A stretch of 64,000 nucleotides of DNA from Symbiodinium microadriaticum (lineage: Eukaryota > Sar > Dinophyceae > Suessiales > Symbiodiniaceae). The translations under genes and the position numbers were made by a program. The DNA lies in assembly GCA_001939145.1 (NCBI GenBank), contig LSRX01000250.1, positions 228,640-292,639 of the forward strand. Direction: 5' to 3'. Positions 11,950 to 25,712 of the stretch are shown here, in pieces; position 1 is the first letter of the stretch; the number at the start of each line of letters is the position of its first letter. The notes beneath the pieces are model-generated. The model was not told where the DNA came from. It saw only the letters and a program-made list of their open reading frames with translations, and searched no databases.

Positions 11950-13627
11950 ACTGATTTTATGAAACTCCGTGTGGAGATTGCCGCGAAACTTGGAAACTCC
12001 AGATTGGGCCTCTACCCCCAACAGTTTGAATTCGGCCGCATCCGGAAGATGGCGGAGGAGGCGCCTCGACAGTGAATGCGTTGAGGTCGGAGCTCGTCTA
12101 GTCTTCACAGTCTTCTGAGTCTTCGTCTTCGCTTGGGGTTTCCCAAATCTTGAGGGCTTTTAGAAAGCTGTCCGGTCTTTTAACTGCGGAACTCTGCCCC
12201 TTGCGGCCTTGACTTTAGAGTTCGAAGTTCTGCTTCGTTAAGTTCGCCTCGGACAGTCGTATCTGACACAGCGTGCAAGCAGGTTGTGAGAATCCTGCAA
12301 TGAGTAGATTTGAGAAGATGTCGGGGGTAGTTTGCTGACTTTGCAAAACGACATGCTATTTGCTGCAGCTGGGAGCGAGTGGATTGCGGATTTTCAATCC
12401 GCTGCCCCTGACGAGGCTGCGTACTGGCCGGTGTGTTGGGAGCGAGATGTAGATCCATACGGCCCGGCGGAGAATGCCTCGGCGTTGGTTTCCATCGCGC
12501 CCCGCGGATTTATGCTCGCAAGCTTCATGGTTTGTTTAGTAACAGTGCGGCTGGTAGGACATGTAGCTGCTTGGGACGGTTGGTTCAACATAAAGCGTAC
12601 ATCTTCCTCTGTGAGCGAAGTTGCAGTCGACAGCCACCCAGGCAAAGGTCCTAGAGCCTTAGAGTCTTCCTGTCGCTTCCAGGCAATAAACATATTTACA
12701 GGATTTTGGGGTTTAGACTGTCGGGTGTATGGGCCAAGGCACAGCCGAATGAGAGCCGCGGCATTCAACCTCGGCCTCGGCACCAATGTCACTCCCACCT
12801 GCGCCGAGCTGCTGGGCAGGGAGACAGAAACAGTGAAACAGCCAGGTAGCAAGTTTAATGCTTTGGGAGACATGGGGGCGGGTTGCAAGAAGTTTGATTC
12901 CTGGATTTGTTGCTCTAGAGGGCGGCTTTGGCTCAGAAGAGTGGATGTATCATCATGAGGAGTCGCTGCGCTTGTGATGGTGAGATCGTTGTGGTTGTTC
13001 ATAACAACGAAAATGTTGAACCAATCGTAACAACCAAGTAACCAAGGCATTACTAGCAAGCTAGACATAGGGAGCGAACCACCTCGTTCACCGTGTTTGT
13101 AATGCCTGCTTGCAACACGCTGGCGAACGAGCATGCCAGTTCTGTCATCTGCAGCAAGCCCCACAGGAGTCCCAACTACAATCGCCGCTCCCATAGATAT
13201 GCTAACACCAATAGTAGAGCACGTGGAAGCTTGGCAGAAGCAACCTTGGCAGCAATGGTCGTCGCCTTCGCCGTGCAGCCTCGTCATCATCGCCGTAGTC
13301 GCAGTGGCGGTCGTCGATGTTGTTGTAGTAGCACTAGTACTAGAACTAGTACTCGTCGTCGTCGTAAAAGTCGAAGTACAGTAGTCTTCGTAATAGTCGT
13401 AGTAGTCGCAGTAGTCGTAGTAGCAGTAGTAGCAGTAGTAGCAGTAGCAGCAGTAGCAGCAGTAGTAGCAGTAGTAGCAGTAGTAGCAGTAGTAGCAGTA
13501 GTAGCAGTAGTAGCAGTAGTAGCAGTAGTAGCAGTAGCAGCAGTAGCAGTAGCGGTAGCAGTAGCAGTAGCAGTAGCAGTAGCAGTAGCAGTAGCAGTAG
13601 CAGTAGCAGTAGCAGTAGCAGTAGTAA

Positions 13628-13658
<31 letters not shown>

Positions 13659-16420
13659 TGTTGTTGTTGTTGTTGTTGCGGTTGCGGTTGTGGTTATTGT
13701 TCCCGTTCTTGTGTTATTGTAAGTTTCTGCAAGTCTTCTTCTTCTTCTTGTTCTTGTTGTTGTCATTGGTCGTATTACTATTATTGTTGTTCTTGTTGCT
13801 GGTGAAGTTGTTGTTGTTGTTGCTGCTGCTGTTGTTGTTTGTCCTTGAACCTGTGATGACTCTTCCGAAGCCGGGCGGGGCTTTTGCATTGTCTTGATCC
13901 TCAGCTCAGGCTGCGCCATACATGCTATTATCCAGAGGCCTGGAATGCAAAGGGGTAAGCATCTTTGCAGTGGGGTTAGGAATGCGGATGAATGCTGTCG
14001 GACAAGAGCAGATGAAGCTTCCTTGGTGGCGGGATATCTGCGTTGTTTGCGCAGGCACGGATGGTGCGGCTCATGTGCGGCCAAACATGTGGCTGCACAG
14101 ATCCGCTCCTTGTTGAAATTCGGTTCGCGGGAAGCTCTTTGAAGGTTGCTTAGAATGCCGATCACTGACCAGCCCTGCATTCCGAATCAATCACGTTGTT
14201 TCTTCTGCATGCTGTTCTGCCAGCTACAGCCGAAGCGCAGTCTAGTCGCCTACTGTATCTCAGCTACTTGATTTGCCTCGCTGCAGCCTCGTTCCCTCAG
14301 CCACAGAGGCTCGCAACTCCCTGGTACAAGCAAAAAGCGGAGGGCTGCGCTGAGCTGCTTGCCATGTTCGGGTATGTTCGTTTGATAGGAGGGGCCTGGA
14401 TTCTGTTGAGATCCGTTCTTCTTGTCCCTGCCGCGCCTCTGTTGAGAGTTTGTCTGTCGGGTGATTGTACAGATTGGGGTCAGTGTGTGGACTCGTGTTC
14501 TTCACCCATATCAGAGGGGTAGCCAAGTCTTCCAGAACCGACTGGCACGAAAGGCCGTCCGTGGGGTTTGCCGTTTGCCATGTCAGTACATCGTCAACAA
14601 CGACGAGAAGTACAACTCGTGTAGGACGAGCAGCAGCCAGCGGTAGCACATACAATCGCAAGGACCTTATTACGTTCTGTAATAAATAGGGCAGCGCGGT
14701 GGAGTCCATGAAATGTTTCGACCCAAGAAGACATGGATGGTTATTACTTAAATTTAGCCGTAAAATCACCTCGGAGCTGGACGATGACGGTATAGGAAGC
14801 CCTGGAATCCTTGGCGAAAAGCGGCGGGTGGTGTAATCGGGAGAGGGTTCCTGCACAATCTTATCGCACACGCCCGGAGGCCCAAGCCCTCGCCTCTTCC
14901 TTCATGCACAGCGGCTGTGAGGATGTGTCTCCTGCAGAGAGAGTCGCGGATGAGGGCATTGCCCTGCCAGGAATCTTGGGCTCAGTGAGTCACACAAAAT
15001 GACTCCGAAATCTCCGCAGACAAACGGTGTAGCAGAAAGTACTACAGCACTCATCTAGTTGGAAAGATACATAGACAGATAGACAAGTAGAAGGATCGAT
15101 AGAAGGATAAATAGATAGTTAGACACGTAGATAGATAGATGTGTTTTGTTGGCATTTAGTTTGTGCATGCCTTTGTTTATTTTGAAGGTGCTCCCTGCAA
15201 AATCCCACATCCTGGTAAGGAGTTTTCAATCACTGCAGATGCTTTCACGGAGCGCAGATGCATCCTGCCCAAGGCCTAACAGCGAGCGTGAGATTGTAAG
15301 CTCAAAGTGATCATATCAGCGAAGCGAAGCTCCCAGCAAGACCCAAACATTTGCAACAGCAGGCACATACTGATTTTAGAATCATAGCGCGAATGCCACG
15401 TGCTAACTTCAACTGCAACAGGCTGGCTTCAACTGAGGGAGCATGGGCACGATGCTTGCTTTAGCGGATTACTAGATGATATTCTCTACCCACTAATGAC
15501 GAGACAGATGTTCCTCGAGTTGGATCATCAGTGGCGTCAATGAACAACAAGCACGGTACACTAAATAAGATCAGCAACACTGTCAAGTACAAGCAAGCAC
15601 AAGAAGCTTAAGCTGCTCATCCTACCATAGCGAGACATTAGCACACTCAGCATCACGCCTTTCACCACGCCTTCCGCAAACCCAGGCCTACTAGCTGTCG
15701 CCCTCGGTGAGTGTCAAGGTTCACTGTCCCCCGGCAGCTCGGCCAAGGACTTCCCTCAAGCCGGTGCGCAAGAAAGCTGGAACCAATTCTGGGACGACTA
15801 CGCCCAGACCGTTTCTGCCTACTACGGACAGGATGCTATTCTTCAAAGAATTGAGCGTTATTGCTATGCAGCGTTTTGGAGGCTTGCGACAGTTTTAGGC
15901 TTACCGGAAACGTGTTCATCATCGCTGCAGATTCCGTTTCGTCCTGTTCCACTTGCAGCCCCGATGCAGACTTTAAGGATCGACTCGAGGTGGGCGACAT
16001 GAGTGCGGTAAGCATAATGAAAGCGGGTGGCTGCCCGATGCTGCAAGCCGTTCCGAAGGACCCCATCACAGGCACGGCGTCGGCGTGTCCGGATTTCTTT
16101 CCTTGCTTGAGACCTCCTGCCTTTGGGGCACCAATAGTTCCATGCTAATGTGTCGTAATGCCCCCCCTGGCTGGCTCAGACTCGCGAGAGCGATGAATCC
16201 AACGAACCTCAAGCAATGGCAATTGAGGCTGATGGTCTTGAGGGTCAGTCCTGCTACAGGGCTGCGAACCTTAGCTTCCACGCTGCTGTTGCACGTTGAC
16301 ATGGTGAGCAATATTCAGAGTCGCTTGTCCGTCACCTTTGCCTTCAGGGGAGATCTGGTGTCTGGGCGGGGCCGATATCTTCGGCCCGCTCAGCTATCTC
16401 TGCCCGGAAGCTTGGCAGCA
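11950..16420 (+). CDS. cluster of candidate exons, unidentified gene
   Basis: Several open stretches with good splice signals suggest one or more plus-strand genes. Positions 11,950-12,071 read KLRVEIAAKLGNSRLGLYPQ and end at gtgaat. Positions 13,971-14,054 read MNAVGQEQMKLPWWRDICVV. Positions 14,287-14,371 read PQRLATPWYKQKAEGCAELL before gtatgt. Positions 14,855-14,984 read ASSFMHSGCEDVSPAERVAD before gtgagt. At 15,738 one frame reads SWNQFWDDYAQTVSAYYGQD. Positions 15,959-16,007 read PDADFKDRLEVGDMSA before gtaagc. No family was recognised, and phases were not linked across the set. Some frames are ambiguous because several are open at once. Confidence 0.33.
13300..13845. repeat. AGT/AGC and TTG trinucleotide tract
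   Basis: About 360 bp of AGT and AGC triplets pass into TTG and TTC triplets after about 13,658. The long Val/Ala or Thr/Ala open frames here are products of the repeat, not genes. Confidence 0.92.
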
Positions 16421-16685
16421 CCGGGACTTGTCGGGTTTGAAGGGGATTGGCACGTAGGATGTAGGATTTGAGATGTCCGGTTTGCGGTATCGAGTTCGGG
16501 GAATGAAGATTTTGTGGGTTGCGGTCCAGGATCGGGGTCAGCACACTTAATTACTCGCTACTGGCGGCCTCCTTTGTGTGTCATCTGACAGGGAGGTCTT
16601 GACGCGTGGCCTCTTCTGGAGTACCCAATACTTACCAGCAACATGCACACGAAAGAACGTCCGCCCCTTCCTGCCGCCACACACG

Positions 16686-16982
16686 GCACACACATAACCA
16701 CACAAACACAGAAACACACACACACACGCACACACACGCACGCGAGCATCATCCACACCCATGCACATAGGCGCACACGCAAATATTATGTGTGCATAGT
16801 CTGTATGTATGTATGATTATGTATGTATGTATATATACACACATTATACATACATGGTGATCATATATGCGCTGCGTATGTGTATTTTTGCTGCATACGT
16901 AAATGTACATGTACATGTATGAAAGTACGTACGAAGAATGAATGTCTGTCTGTTTGTCCGTTTGTCTGTCTGTCTGTCTGTA

Positions 16983-17017
<35 letters not shown>

Positions 17018-17906
17018 ATGTATGTATGTATGTAAGTATGTATGTATGTATGTATGTATGTATGTATGTATGTGTGTGTGTGTGTGTTTGTATGTTATGT
17101 AATGTAATGTAATGTAATGTAATGTAATGTAGTGTAATGTAATGTAATGTAATGTAATGTAATGTAATGTAATGTAATGTAATGTAGTGTAATGTAATGT
17201 AATGTAATGTAATGTAATGTAATGCAATGCAATGCAATGCAATGTAATGTAATGTAATGCAATGTAATGTAATGTAATGTATGTCTCAATGCTTTTTGTT
17301 CATGCATTCATTTGTTCAAGCATTTTTTCACACGGTCATTCATTAACTCATTCGTTCATTCGTTCATTAATTCATTCAGAAATTCAGTCGTACTTACATT
17401 CATACATACACATACACAAACGCATCAGTACATACGCATAGTTACATGCATACATACATACATACATACATATGTACATGTACACAGGTATGCATGTATG
17501 CATGTAAGCATGTGTGCATTTGTACAGGTATACATACATACATACATACATACATACATACATACATACATACACACATACATACATACATACACACACA
17601 CATACATACATACCTACATACCTACACGCATACATGCATACAAACGCATATGCAGGTGCATATATGTGCATGTATATATGTATATACATACACACACATC
17701 TAGACATAGACATCTACAAGTCTATACACCTAAATACAGATGCGTATATACTGGTGTAAAGCATATTCAAATATATGCATAATTATATGCATATATACAT
17801 GTATATGTACATGCCTATAAACGTAAGATCACATTTGCATATGAACACACATACACGTATACACATGTACACGCACACACGTACCCACGCGTACATGTAT
17901 GCACAT

Positions 17907-17952
<46 letters not shown>

Positions 17953-18296
17953 GCATATCCATATGCATATGCATATGCATATGCATATGCATATGCATAT
18001 ACATATACATATACATATACATACACATCGACATGTTCCTTCACGTCTGCATATTCATTTGCACTTATATACTGACATAGCATAAGAGAACATACATACA
18101 CCTAGAAACACACTGACACACATATACACCTATACAAACCCACGCACGCATGCATGTGTGTGCATATACCCTTTCATGTGCAGATACGTATATGTCTACA
18201 TATACATGTGCGTGCATACCTATACCTCGACATGTACACATGCGCATCTGTCTACACATACATGTGCGTATGTGCATGTACCTGTGCATGTGTGGG
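16686..18296. repeat. 1.6-kb compound microsatellite
   Basis: Successive tracts are CA (16,697-16,750), TGTC (about 16,944-17,015), TATG (17,016-17,085), the pentamer TAATG with TAGTG and CAATG variants (17,095-17,280), TTCA (17,330-17,395), ATAC (17,398-17,640), and ATATAC then ATATGC hexamers (17,905-18,030), followed by degenerate CATA/ACAC DNA. No gene is supported inside. Confidence 0.93.
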
Positions 18297-18459
18297 GTGC
18301 TCTTGTAGCGACACAACTCGCAAGAATCTTGTCATGTGTTCATGTTGATTATCCATTGTCTTGGAGCGACAGAAGACCCCTCCCATAACTGATCAACGGA
18401 AGTCCGGTGGCTTACAGCCAGTCTTTTATGGAACAAGCATGATTAGTCCGGGGAGGAAG

Positions 18460-19041
18460 CTTGCGGCTGCCGGAACGTGACTTCGGATTCCGAGTTGGCA
18501 CTGCTGTGCCCAAGCAGCTGCCTTTCGTGACTGCGGTATGCGCTGTTTGGTCAAACGGGTCATGGCCCACAACCGTCATGCACCGAAGGCGCATTGCGGT
18601 GCTCGTTTCACCATGTCTGACATCCCAAGTTTGGCTAGCTGCATAAGCGGTCTTCACATGCCTGTTGTTGCAGCTGTACACGCACATGGAAGTTTTCGTT
18701 TTGAAGCGTGGAGACTTGCGGAGAGCAAGGCACAAGACCAAGCAAAGACTCAGATAACCCGAAAGGAAGCTCCAGAAATTACATGTGCATATCGCAGACA
18801 CTGCACCTATGCATGTGGTCAAGCACGGGGTTCAAGGCTCCATGGTTGACCGGCAAGATGGTCTCCTCCCAAGTCACGGGAATCTGAGAAATCGAGTTTT
18901 TGTAAATTCAAAAGGCATCGTTGATTTCGGAGTCGCACTTTGTATTCGACTGTGTTTTCTCGCTTCGTCGTGGTCTTGTTCCTCATCAAGGCTGCCGGAT
19001 CTATCATGACCTGTACATCATGCAGATGGCTTTCTCCCACT
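18460..19041 (+). CDS. candidate exons of an unidentified gene
   Basis: Positions 18,460-18,535 read LPERDFGFRVGTAVPKQLPF and end at gtatgc. They join in phase 0 to an exon starting at 18,674 after ttgttgcag (LYTHMEVFVLKRGDL). A third piece at 18,991-19,041 reads CRIYHDLYIMQMAFSH. The phase match of the first two and the strong acceptor are the evidence. No domain was recognised. The gene would end just before the FOXRED2-like start at 19,551. Confidence 0.38.
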
Positions 19042-19550
19042 GATGGCGTGAGCCGGTAGGTACTGTAGTTCTGCATGGCAAGTACACAGCAGCTCCCTAC
19101 AGGGCCTGCACCATCTGAACCGCAAGCAACAACTACGAACAACGGACAGTCCTGAAGGCATGGCTGGGAATGGCATAGCAGCGGTCCCATGCTTGTTGTA
19201 ATCCTTGACAGTTTTCTTTGCTGCGGTCATTTGGTGTTCCAGCTTTGCAATTGAAGTTGCAGGTGAGACTTGCTGTTGCGAAGCGCATGAGGTTGTGCGC
19301 CTTTCCAATGCATACGTTGGACCATTGAGCAATGCTTAAGCTTCGAGCCTCAACCCCATGTATATGAAGAGGGCCAATTCCAGAGCTCTCGTGAACCTTG
19401 CGCCCCGCAACTCCCTCTATGGAGCACAAGATAACCAAAAAGAAGAGGTTTGAATAGTAAGAATCTCCCTGATGGTCCCTCTTGGGTGTTCTACCCCAAC
19501 CTGACAGTATACAGGCCGCAACACTTGACCAGCAGCCCCAAAGCTTGCCC

Positions 19551-19644
19551 ATGGCGGCGGCTTTCGCACGGTGTTTTATGCTGCAGAGCCTAGCTGCCCT
19601 GGCTGCTGTGGGCGCCGAGCGGATAAACAGGTACTGCGTTGTAG
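19551..19644 (+). CDS. FOXRED2-like exon 1: start, signal peptide, first strand
   Basis: ATG opens a short polar start and a Leu/Ala-rich core (LQSLAALAAVGA), a classic signal peptide expected for an ER-lumen enzyme. It then reads RINRYCVVG, the first beta strand of the FAD fold. It ends in phase 1 at a GC donor. A gt at 19,631 is an alternative, but only the GC site preserves RYCVVG and the phase of the next exon. Confidence 0.75.
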
Positions 19645-22600
19645 GCCGGAGAGCATGACCCACAAGAGCAGGTAATGAGAGCGGTTTGCCTAGAACTTGA
19701 GGCTTTTAAGGATTTAGAAGGCGATCCAATTTGCTGTAGAGAGAGGAGAGCTCTTCAAAGGTGTGGGGGGGTTGGGCTGAGGAGGGAGGAAATCTCTTCA
19801 GAAGGGGGTTGCTGGCCAATAGGCTCGCTGTTCGGAAAGGGTGAACAGCTGCAGTAAAGAGGTGCAGTACGAACGCAGTAGTGGTACAGTAATACTGTAC
19901 AGTAGTAGTATAGTTTTTTGGGTGGCAGTACAACAGTAGTACAGTCGGAGTACAGTAAGAGTATGAGTACAACAGTGGCACAATAGTACTACAGTCGGAG
20001 CACAGTACTGGTAGTAGCCAAGTAGAGGGGTTTAGGAGGGTTCGATAGGTTTCGGGGAGCCTTGGGGTCTAGGTGAAACCAATCTTAGGGGTCTAATTCG
20101 GGGGTTTCGAGTAGCCATTGCTTAGTACAAAATACAATGGTATTACAGTGCTAGTAAAGTAGTAGTACAGTAACAGTACGGTAGTGCAGTCAGTGGTGCA
20201 ATAGTATGGTTATGAGTGGAGATGCCTTGCAAGCTCTGGAATCAAGGAAATCACTATTCTGTGAGAAAAGTGTCAGCTTGAGTGTGAGAGAAAGTGTGAG
20301 CGAAAGTGTGAGCATGAAAAACCATCCCCAACGTGAAGTGTGAGAAGAGTGTGAGCTTGTCACTCCCACGCACTGTCCCGCTCACACTCTGGGATCCCTC
20401 TCCCTCACACTCCCGCTCACGCTTTTCTCACCTTTTTTGCTGTGTTCTACAGCAGAACAGTCTGAGCAGAGCTGTGAGCGGGAGTGTGAGCGGGAATGGG
20501 AGAAAAGTGTGAGCGGGACCGAGATGAATCCCCCTTCCCCTCCCCCCTCTCCCCTCTGACTCTTCTCGGCCGCACACTTTCGCTCACACGCAAGATCACA
20601 CTACCTCTCACACTCTCCCTCACGCTCCCGCTCAGACTTTTTGCTGTGTTTTACAGCAGAAGAGTGTGAGCGGGAGTGTGAGAAGAGTGTGAGCGGAGTG
20701 TGAGCGTGACCGAGACGAATCCCCCTTCCCCTCCCCTCCCTCCCCTCCCCCCCTCTGACTCTTCTCGGCCGCACACTTTCGCGCACACGCAGAATCACTA
20801 TCCCAACGGTTCCAGGGACCTCCACTCATGATAGTACGCATGGTACATTAAGAGGGTTCCACAGCCCCGAAACCAACGCCCGATCACTCGGAGATTCTTA
20901 CGCAGCCTAAAAACCCTTCATGTTGAAGACTTGTTCTTCATCCTACACTGCCCCCACAATCGAGCAGGCTGAAGCCTGCTGAAACAAGCTTTCGCCGGTG
21001 TCTCGTTATCATTGACCATGAGCAGACAGGAAGCAAGCAAACCGAAAGAACACACCGGGCAACAAAAGCACACATTGCAGACTTCGCCCGAAAATGCACC
21101 GAGTAGTGAATAAGCACCGAAAAAACGGATTTTGTGGTTACCCAATTAGACCCAGTGCCACAGTAATTGGTTTACATAATATGAGCTCCAGTCAATATTC
21201 CGAGAACTGGGCCGGGCCTCATGATTGAGGGACATAGGGTTCCAAGTATGTGGATCAAACTTCCAGGTGGACATAAAGACTAGTGGTACAAACAAAGGTG
21301 ACGAAGTTTTGGAGCCCCTCGTACATGCGCATTACAGACCTCAGACAGGGCCGATGCAGCCAAACTGGGAGATGCATTCACGGGCCTCCAACACCCCTGT
21401 ATACTTGCTTGTATGGTATCGATCTATTGCTGTGAGGTGCTTGGGACAAGCTGCAGAGACCAATGAGAGAGGGACAGAGGAGCGTCACGAGGATCTCTAC
21501 TCTGGTTCCTGGCACACCGCTCTTCCAATTGCTTCCATCTTCATTCTCCTCATGCCTGTAGCACGACACCCGACCTTCACACTAGACGGCAGTCGAACCA
21601 GCGATAGATACTGGAATTGTCATGTGGGCCCGATCGATTCGGCGCCAATTCTCTCCAGGCGCTGGACCTGCAGGTATCCAGCTGGGGCGACTTGGCCATC
21701 GGGGCTGCAGGGTTTTGGATTTCGGGCGATGCATGTGGTCTAAGTTTGTGCCCACAGCCTCCTGAACCCGAAGCCTGCGGCTGCGCTCCAACGATACTTC
21801 ACCCCTGTACACCTACTCCAAGCCCTTTCCACAGATCTGCTCGTCTTTCAGAGTCATGATTTATAGATGATCATCTGAGGCACTTCTTGAAGAATGCCAG
21901 TTTAGATTACGTCACCTTCGAGCGTCAGCCACAGGCCCCTCCTTTTGGGAGGTCTCCGAGTTTGGAGTTCAGTCCAGGATTCGCAGATGGACAGCCGGAC
22001 GCTCACTCCCCAAAGCCCCCAATTCTGAAGGATAGGTTCCGGTTTGGGCAAGGGTTTGTGAGTTGTGCGAGGCGTAGCAGGATGGTTGCGTAGGCATGTG
22101 TAGGGCAGAGACAAAAACCAGGGATGTAGCTACCCAGAAGGTTGAACGTTCAGCTTCAAGATCCCACAGGCAGCCACATGGTTTCGGAAGTTCCCGATTC
22201 ATCGGAAGCTGATCTCGATCAACCGCCGCAACACGCGGTCTACGAACGCAGAGCCACCGGGCATCATGAGTCCAACACGGCAGCTCGAGACAAAGCCTAA
22301 AGCCTTAAAAGAGACTGGGTCTCTTTTTGCGTTCGAAAACGAAAGCGGCTGCATCCGGCCTCCGTGCCACGGGCGACGGTTGGTGGAGTAGCTGCTGAGT
22401 AGCTGGGGCTTTCGCGACTTAGTTTTTCTACCCGAGCCCGGTGCATGCTGGGGCTGCAAGCTCCGAGAGATACCCTGTCAATCCGGATGACCCCTTCCGA
22501 GGACTAGGAATGATTCGAAGGGTTTTTCGGTCTCGAAAATGGGCCCGTGAAATCGGACAAAAGCCAGGAGAAGACGTTGTTATTTCAGATGATGCAAGGC

Positions 22601-25144
22601 AATTTGTCCGGGGGAGGTTCTGAAGCCGAGGGCTTCAAGAAAGCTTGGGTGGCCAAGAAAGAATTAAATTCCTGAATCGGCAAACCAGGAACTATATGAG
22701 CGCCTGAGCCTGCTTCGGGATTCAAGACTGGGCCCGCAGTCACCCGGCCCAGGTTCAATCTTCGACATGACTGGAACAGCCTTCTGGATGTGCCCATCGC
22801 GCGCTTCACCAACTGGACCCCATCGGAGGTTCAGGGCCATTTACTGGCTGGGCTAGACAGGCATGAAAATTGTTACACATGACCTTTCGTGAGGACGGAG
22901 GACTATTTTCCTTCTGCCGATGTCCTGGCAGATTACCTCCAGGCAAGCACTCAAACGTCGGCTTGCCGGTATCAAGGTGACACAGGTTCGGGTTTGCTGC
23001 AGAGGGGCTTTCGGCCCTAGGATTTGGGGCGGATGGGTCGGGTAGTTTCGGACCTGACAGTCATGGCCCAAGCTCCAGCTGATAGACTGGAACCGCTTGG
23101 TTTGCAGAATCGTGTACCGGAAGAGCGGAGCCAGCTCCACCCAACGATCCTGATTCGCTTACAGAGGTGTCTTGAAGCTACTACAACAACTATAGGACCG
23201 TGTAGGCATCGCCCAACCCCTCGAAGCTCAGCTGAGATCTCTAAGCCAAGCTGCCTTGCTAGGCCGCGGCGGATCTACAGGGCGAGTCGATTCTGTTCCT
23301 TGTGCTCCAGGATGTATCGGATTTGTCGGGAAGAGACGCAAGATTCCCGAAGTAAATGTTCTCAGTCCTGAGAAAGTCCGGGGTTTTTTAAACTCGATGC
23401 AACCAGCTGCCGTTCTCACAGGGGTCGCTACTTCCAGCTGCCAAGGTACAATCACTCTGTCCAAAGGGTCCGGCGGTCCCATTCAGTGCCTTGGCGGTGA
23501 CTTAGAAGGTCTCCCAGAAGCAGGGCGGGTGTGGTTGTTCGATTCGGAGCCAGCCATAAGTTTTGTCTTCAAGTGACGGTACTCTGCCACAAGCTGTCCC
23601 TGCAGGCCGCGAGCACGGGCCAGTCCAGCCTGTTCGAGGCGATGGACTTCTTCTAGGATTGGTTCATTGCTAGCGCCGCCTGTTCCTTCTCCAGCACCAG
23701 TTCCTTCCTCTACTCGCAGGCTCCTACCACAGCTTCTAAGTTCATTGACTGCTAATTCAGGTGCCTTGTTCATTTCATTCACTTCATCACCTTCATCTCC
23801 AAGGCCATGCATAATCAACTGTGGTGTTACAGCCTGTGAGAGGAATGAACTGTGGCTGGAATGGAACTTGGTGATGGAATAAAGTGACGGTGAAACAGGC
23901 GCTAGGGTCCTTTCACTTGCCGTCGTACCTGTTTGTTCCTCGCGTTATTATAAAAGCACAACGAAGAGGAGGTAAGAGAAATGAGTCTATGAGATTGGGG
24001 GCTGAGTGAGTGAAGTGAGTGAAGCTTGCATAAAAACCAACATTCGACAGCGAATGAGCCACGAAACTCATTACAAATAATCATTTCGCGGTTTGTTTGC
24101 ACTAAACCAAAAAGGAATACCACATGAAGATACAAACAAAGGGAGATATGATTGTGGGTGGTGTTGTTTCGTCTCTTCCTCCTCACATCCACCATATCTG
24201 TTAAAGATTAAAATGGTAGCATTAAGACATGTGTGTTATGCTAGCGAAGCTACTATCGTGTTGTGCCGCGTCTTGCACCGTTCAAGTTTTAACATACAGT
24301 ATATTAACCCTAAACCTACGCATAAAACACTAAATGCTTGATGAAAGGACCACAGAAACTGTATCCATGGTTATGATTGTATGTCTTATTGTTTACGATT
24401 TCGGATATAGTCTTGTCATACTTTCGATACTCAGCTGGGCTGCTGGGCTGTACTGGGGGCTGGGGCTGGGCCGGGCGGGGCTGGCGGGGCGGTTTGTGCT
24501 GGGCTATCGCATGTGGGTTGACTTGTTGAACCCTGAAACAGTAGTTGGTTTATAGAAATCGGAAAAGTTGTGTCCCGAGGAAATAGACTAGGTTTCCGGA
24601 TGACGAACAGCAAAAATCAATTTCTGTTTATTTTTTTCTTGAGGGTTTAGGGTTTGGGGTTTAGGGTTTCGAGGTCTAGGATTGCGGGTTCAGGGTTCAG
24701 GGCAAGTTCAGGGGTTGGGGACCGTTTATGATTTCCGGATGCTACCACTGACCTGTATGCGGTTTATGACGAATGTCGCTGCGTAACGGACCCCCGGCTG
24801 CATAAGATAGCCACTTCTGCATAACTTCCGGAAGTCTTGTGCAGCCGGCGGTCCGTTATGCAGCGACGTTCGTCATAAATCGCATACAGGTCCGTGGTAA
24901 CACCCGGAAACCAAAAACGGTCCCAAACCCCAGACCCTATTTCCCCGCAAAAAAAGCCTTGCCCACCCCCCTTCCAATCCTAGACCCAATGCCCTCCAAA
25001 ACCTCCGCTATTGTACCACTGTACTGCTATTGTTTTACTACTGTACGACTACTGTGCCATTGCTGTTCTACCAATACGACTGCTAGTACTAGTACTAGTA
25101 CTAGTGCTAGCACTAGCACTAGCACTAGCACTAGCACTAGCACT

Positions 25145-25188
<44 letters not shown>

Positions 25189-25221
25189 TACGAGTACTAG
25201 TACTAGTACTAGTACTAGGAC

Positions 25222-25253
<32 letters not shown>

Positions 25254-25282
25254 CTACTACTACTACTGCTGCTGCTGCCACG

Positions 25283-25331
<49 letters not shown>

Positions 25332-25373
25332 TTGCTACTGCTACTGCTACTACTGCTACTACTGCTACTACTG

Positions 25374-25418
<45 letters not shown>

Positions 25419-25673
25419 TTACTACTGCTACTACTGCTACTACTACTAATACTACTACTAATGCTACTACTACTGCTAGTGCTACTGCTAGTGCTACTGC
25501 TACAGCTACTGCTACTGCTACTACTACTACTACTACTACTACTACTGCTACTGCTACTGCTACTGCCACTACTACTGCCATTACTATTACTATTACTATT
25601 ACTATTACTATTACTATTACTATTACTTACTATTACCATTACTATTACTACTATTTTTACTACTACTACTACA

Positions 25674-25712
<39 letters not shown>

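Noticed and set aside
12394-13290. 298-codon minus-strand open frame
   Set aside because: Unusually long, but Ser/Thr/Ala/Pro-rich with no recognisable motif. It overlaps plus-strand exon-like sequence, so kept only as a note. RNA evidence could revive it.
13093-14180. Long Val/Ala and Thr/Ala frames at the AGT/AGC tract
   Set aside because: Repeat-derived low complexity; no sequence resembling a protein.
22199-22459. Minus-strand reading ending in SAFVDRVLRRLIEISFR
   Set aside because: At first it looked like a C-terminal exon, but the plus strand over the same bases encodes HRKLISINRR, which matches the FOXRED2 family and joins neighbours in phase. The minus reading is its shadow.
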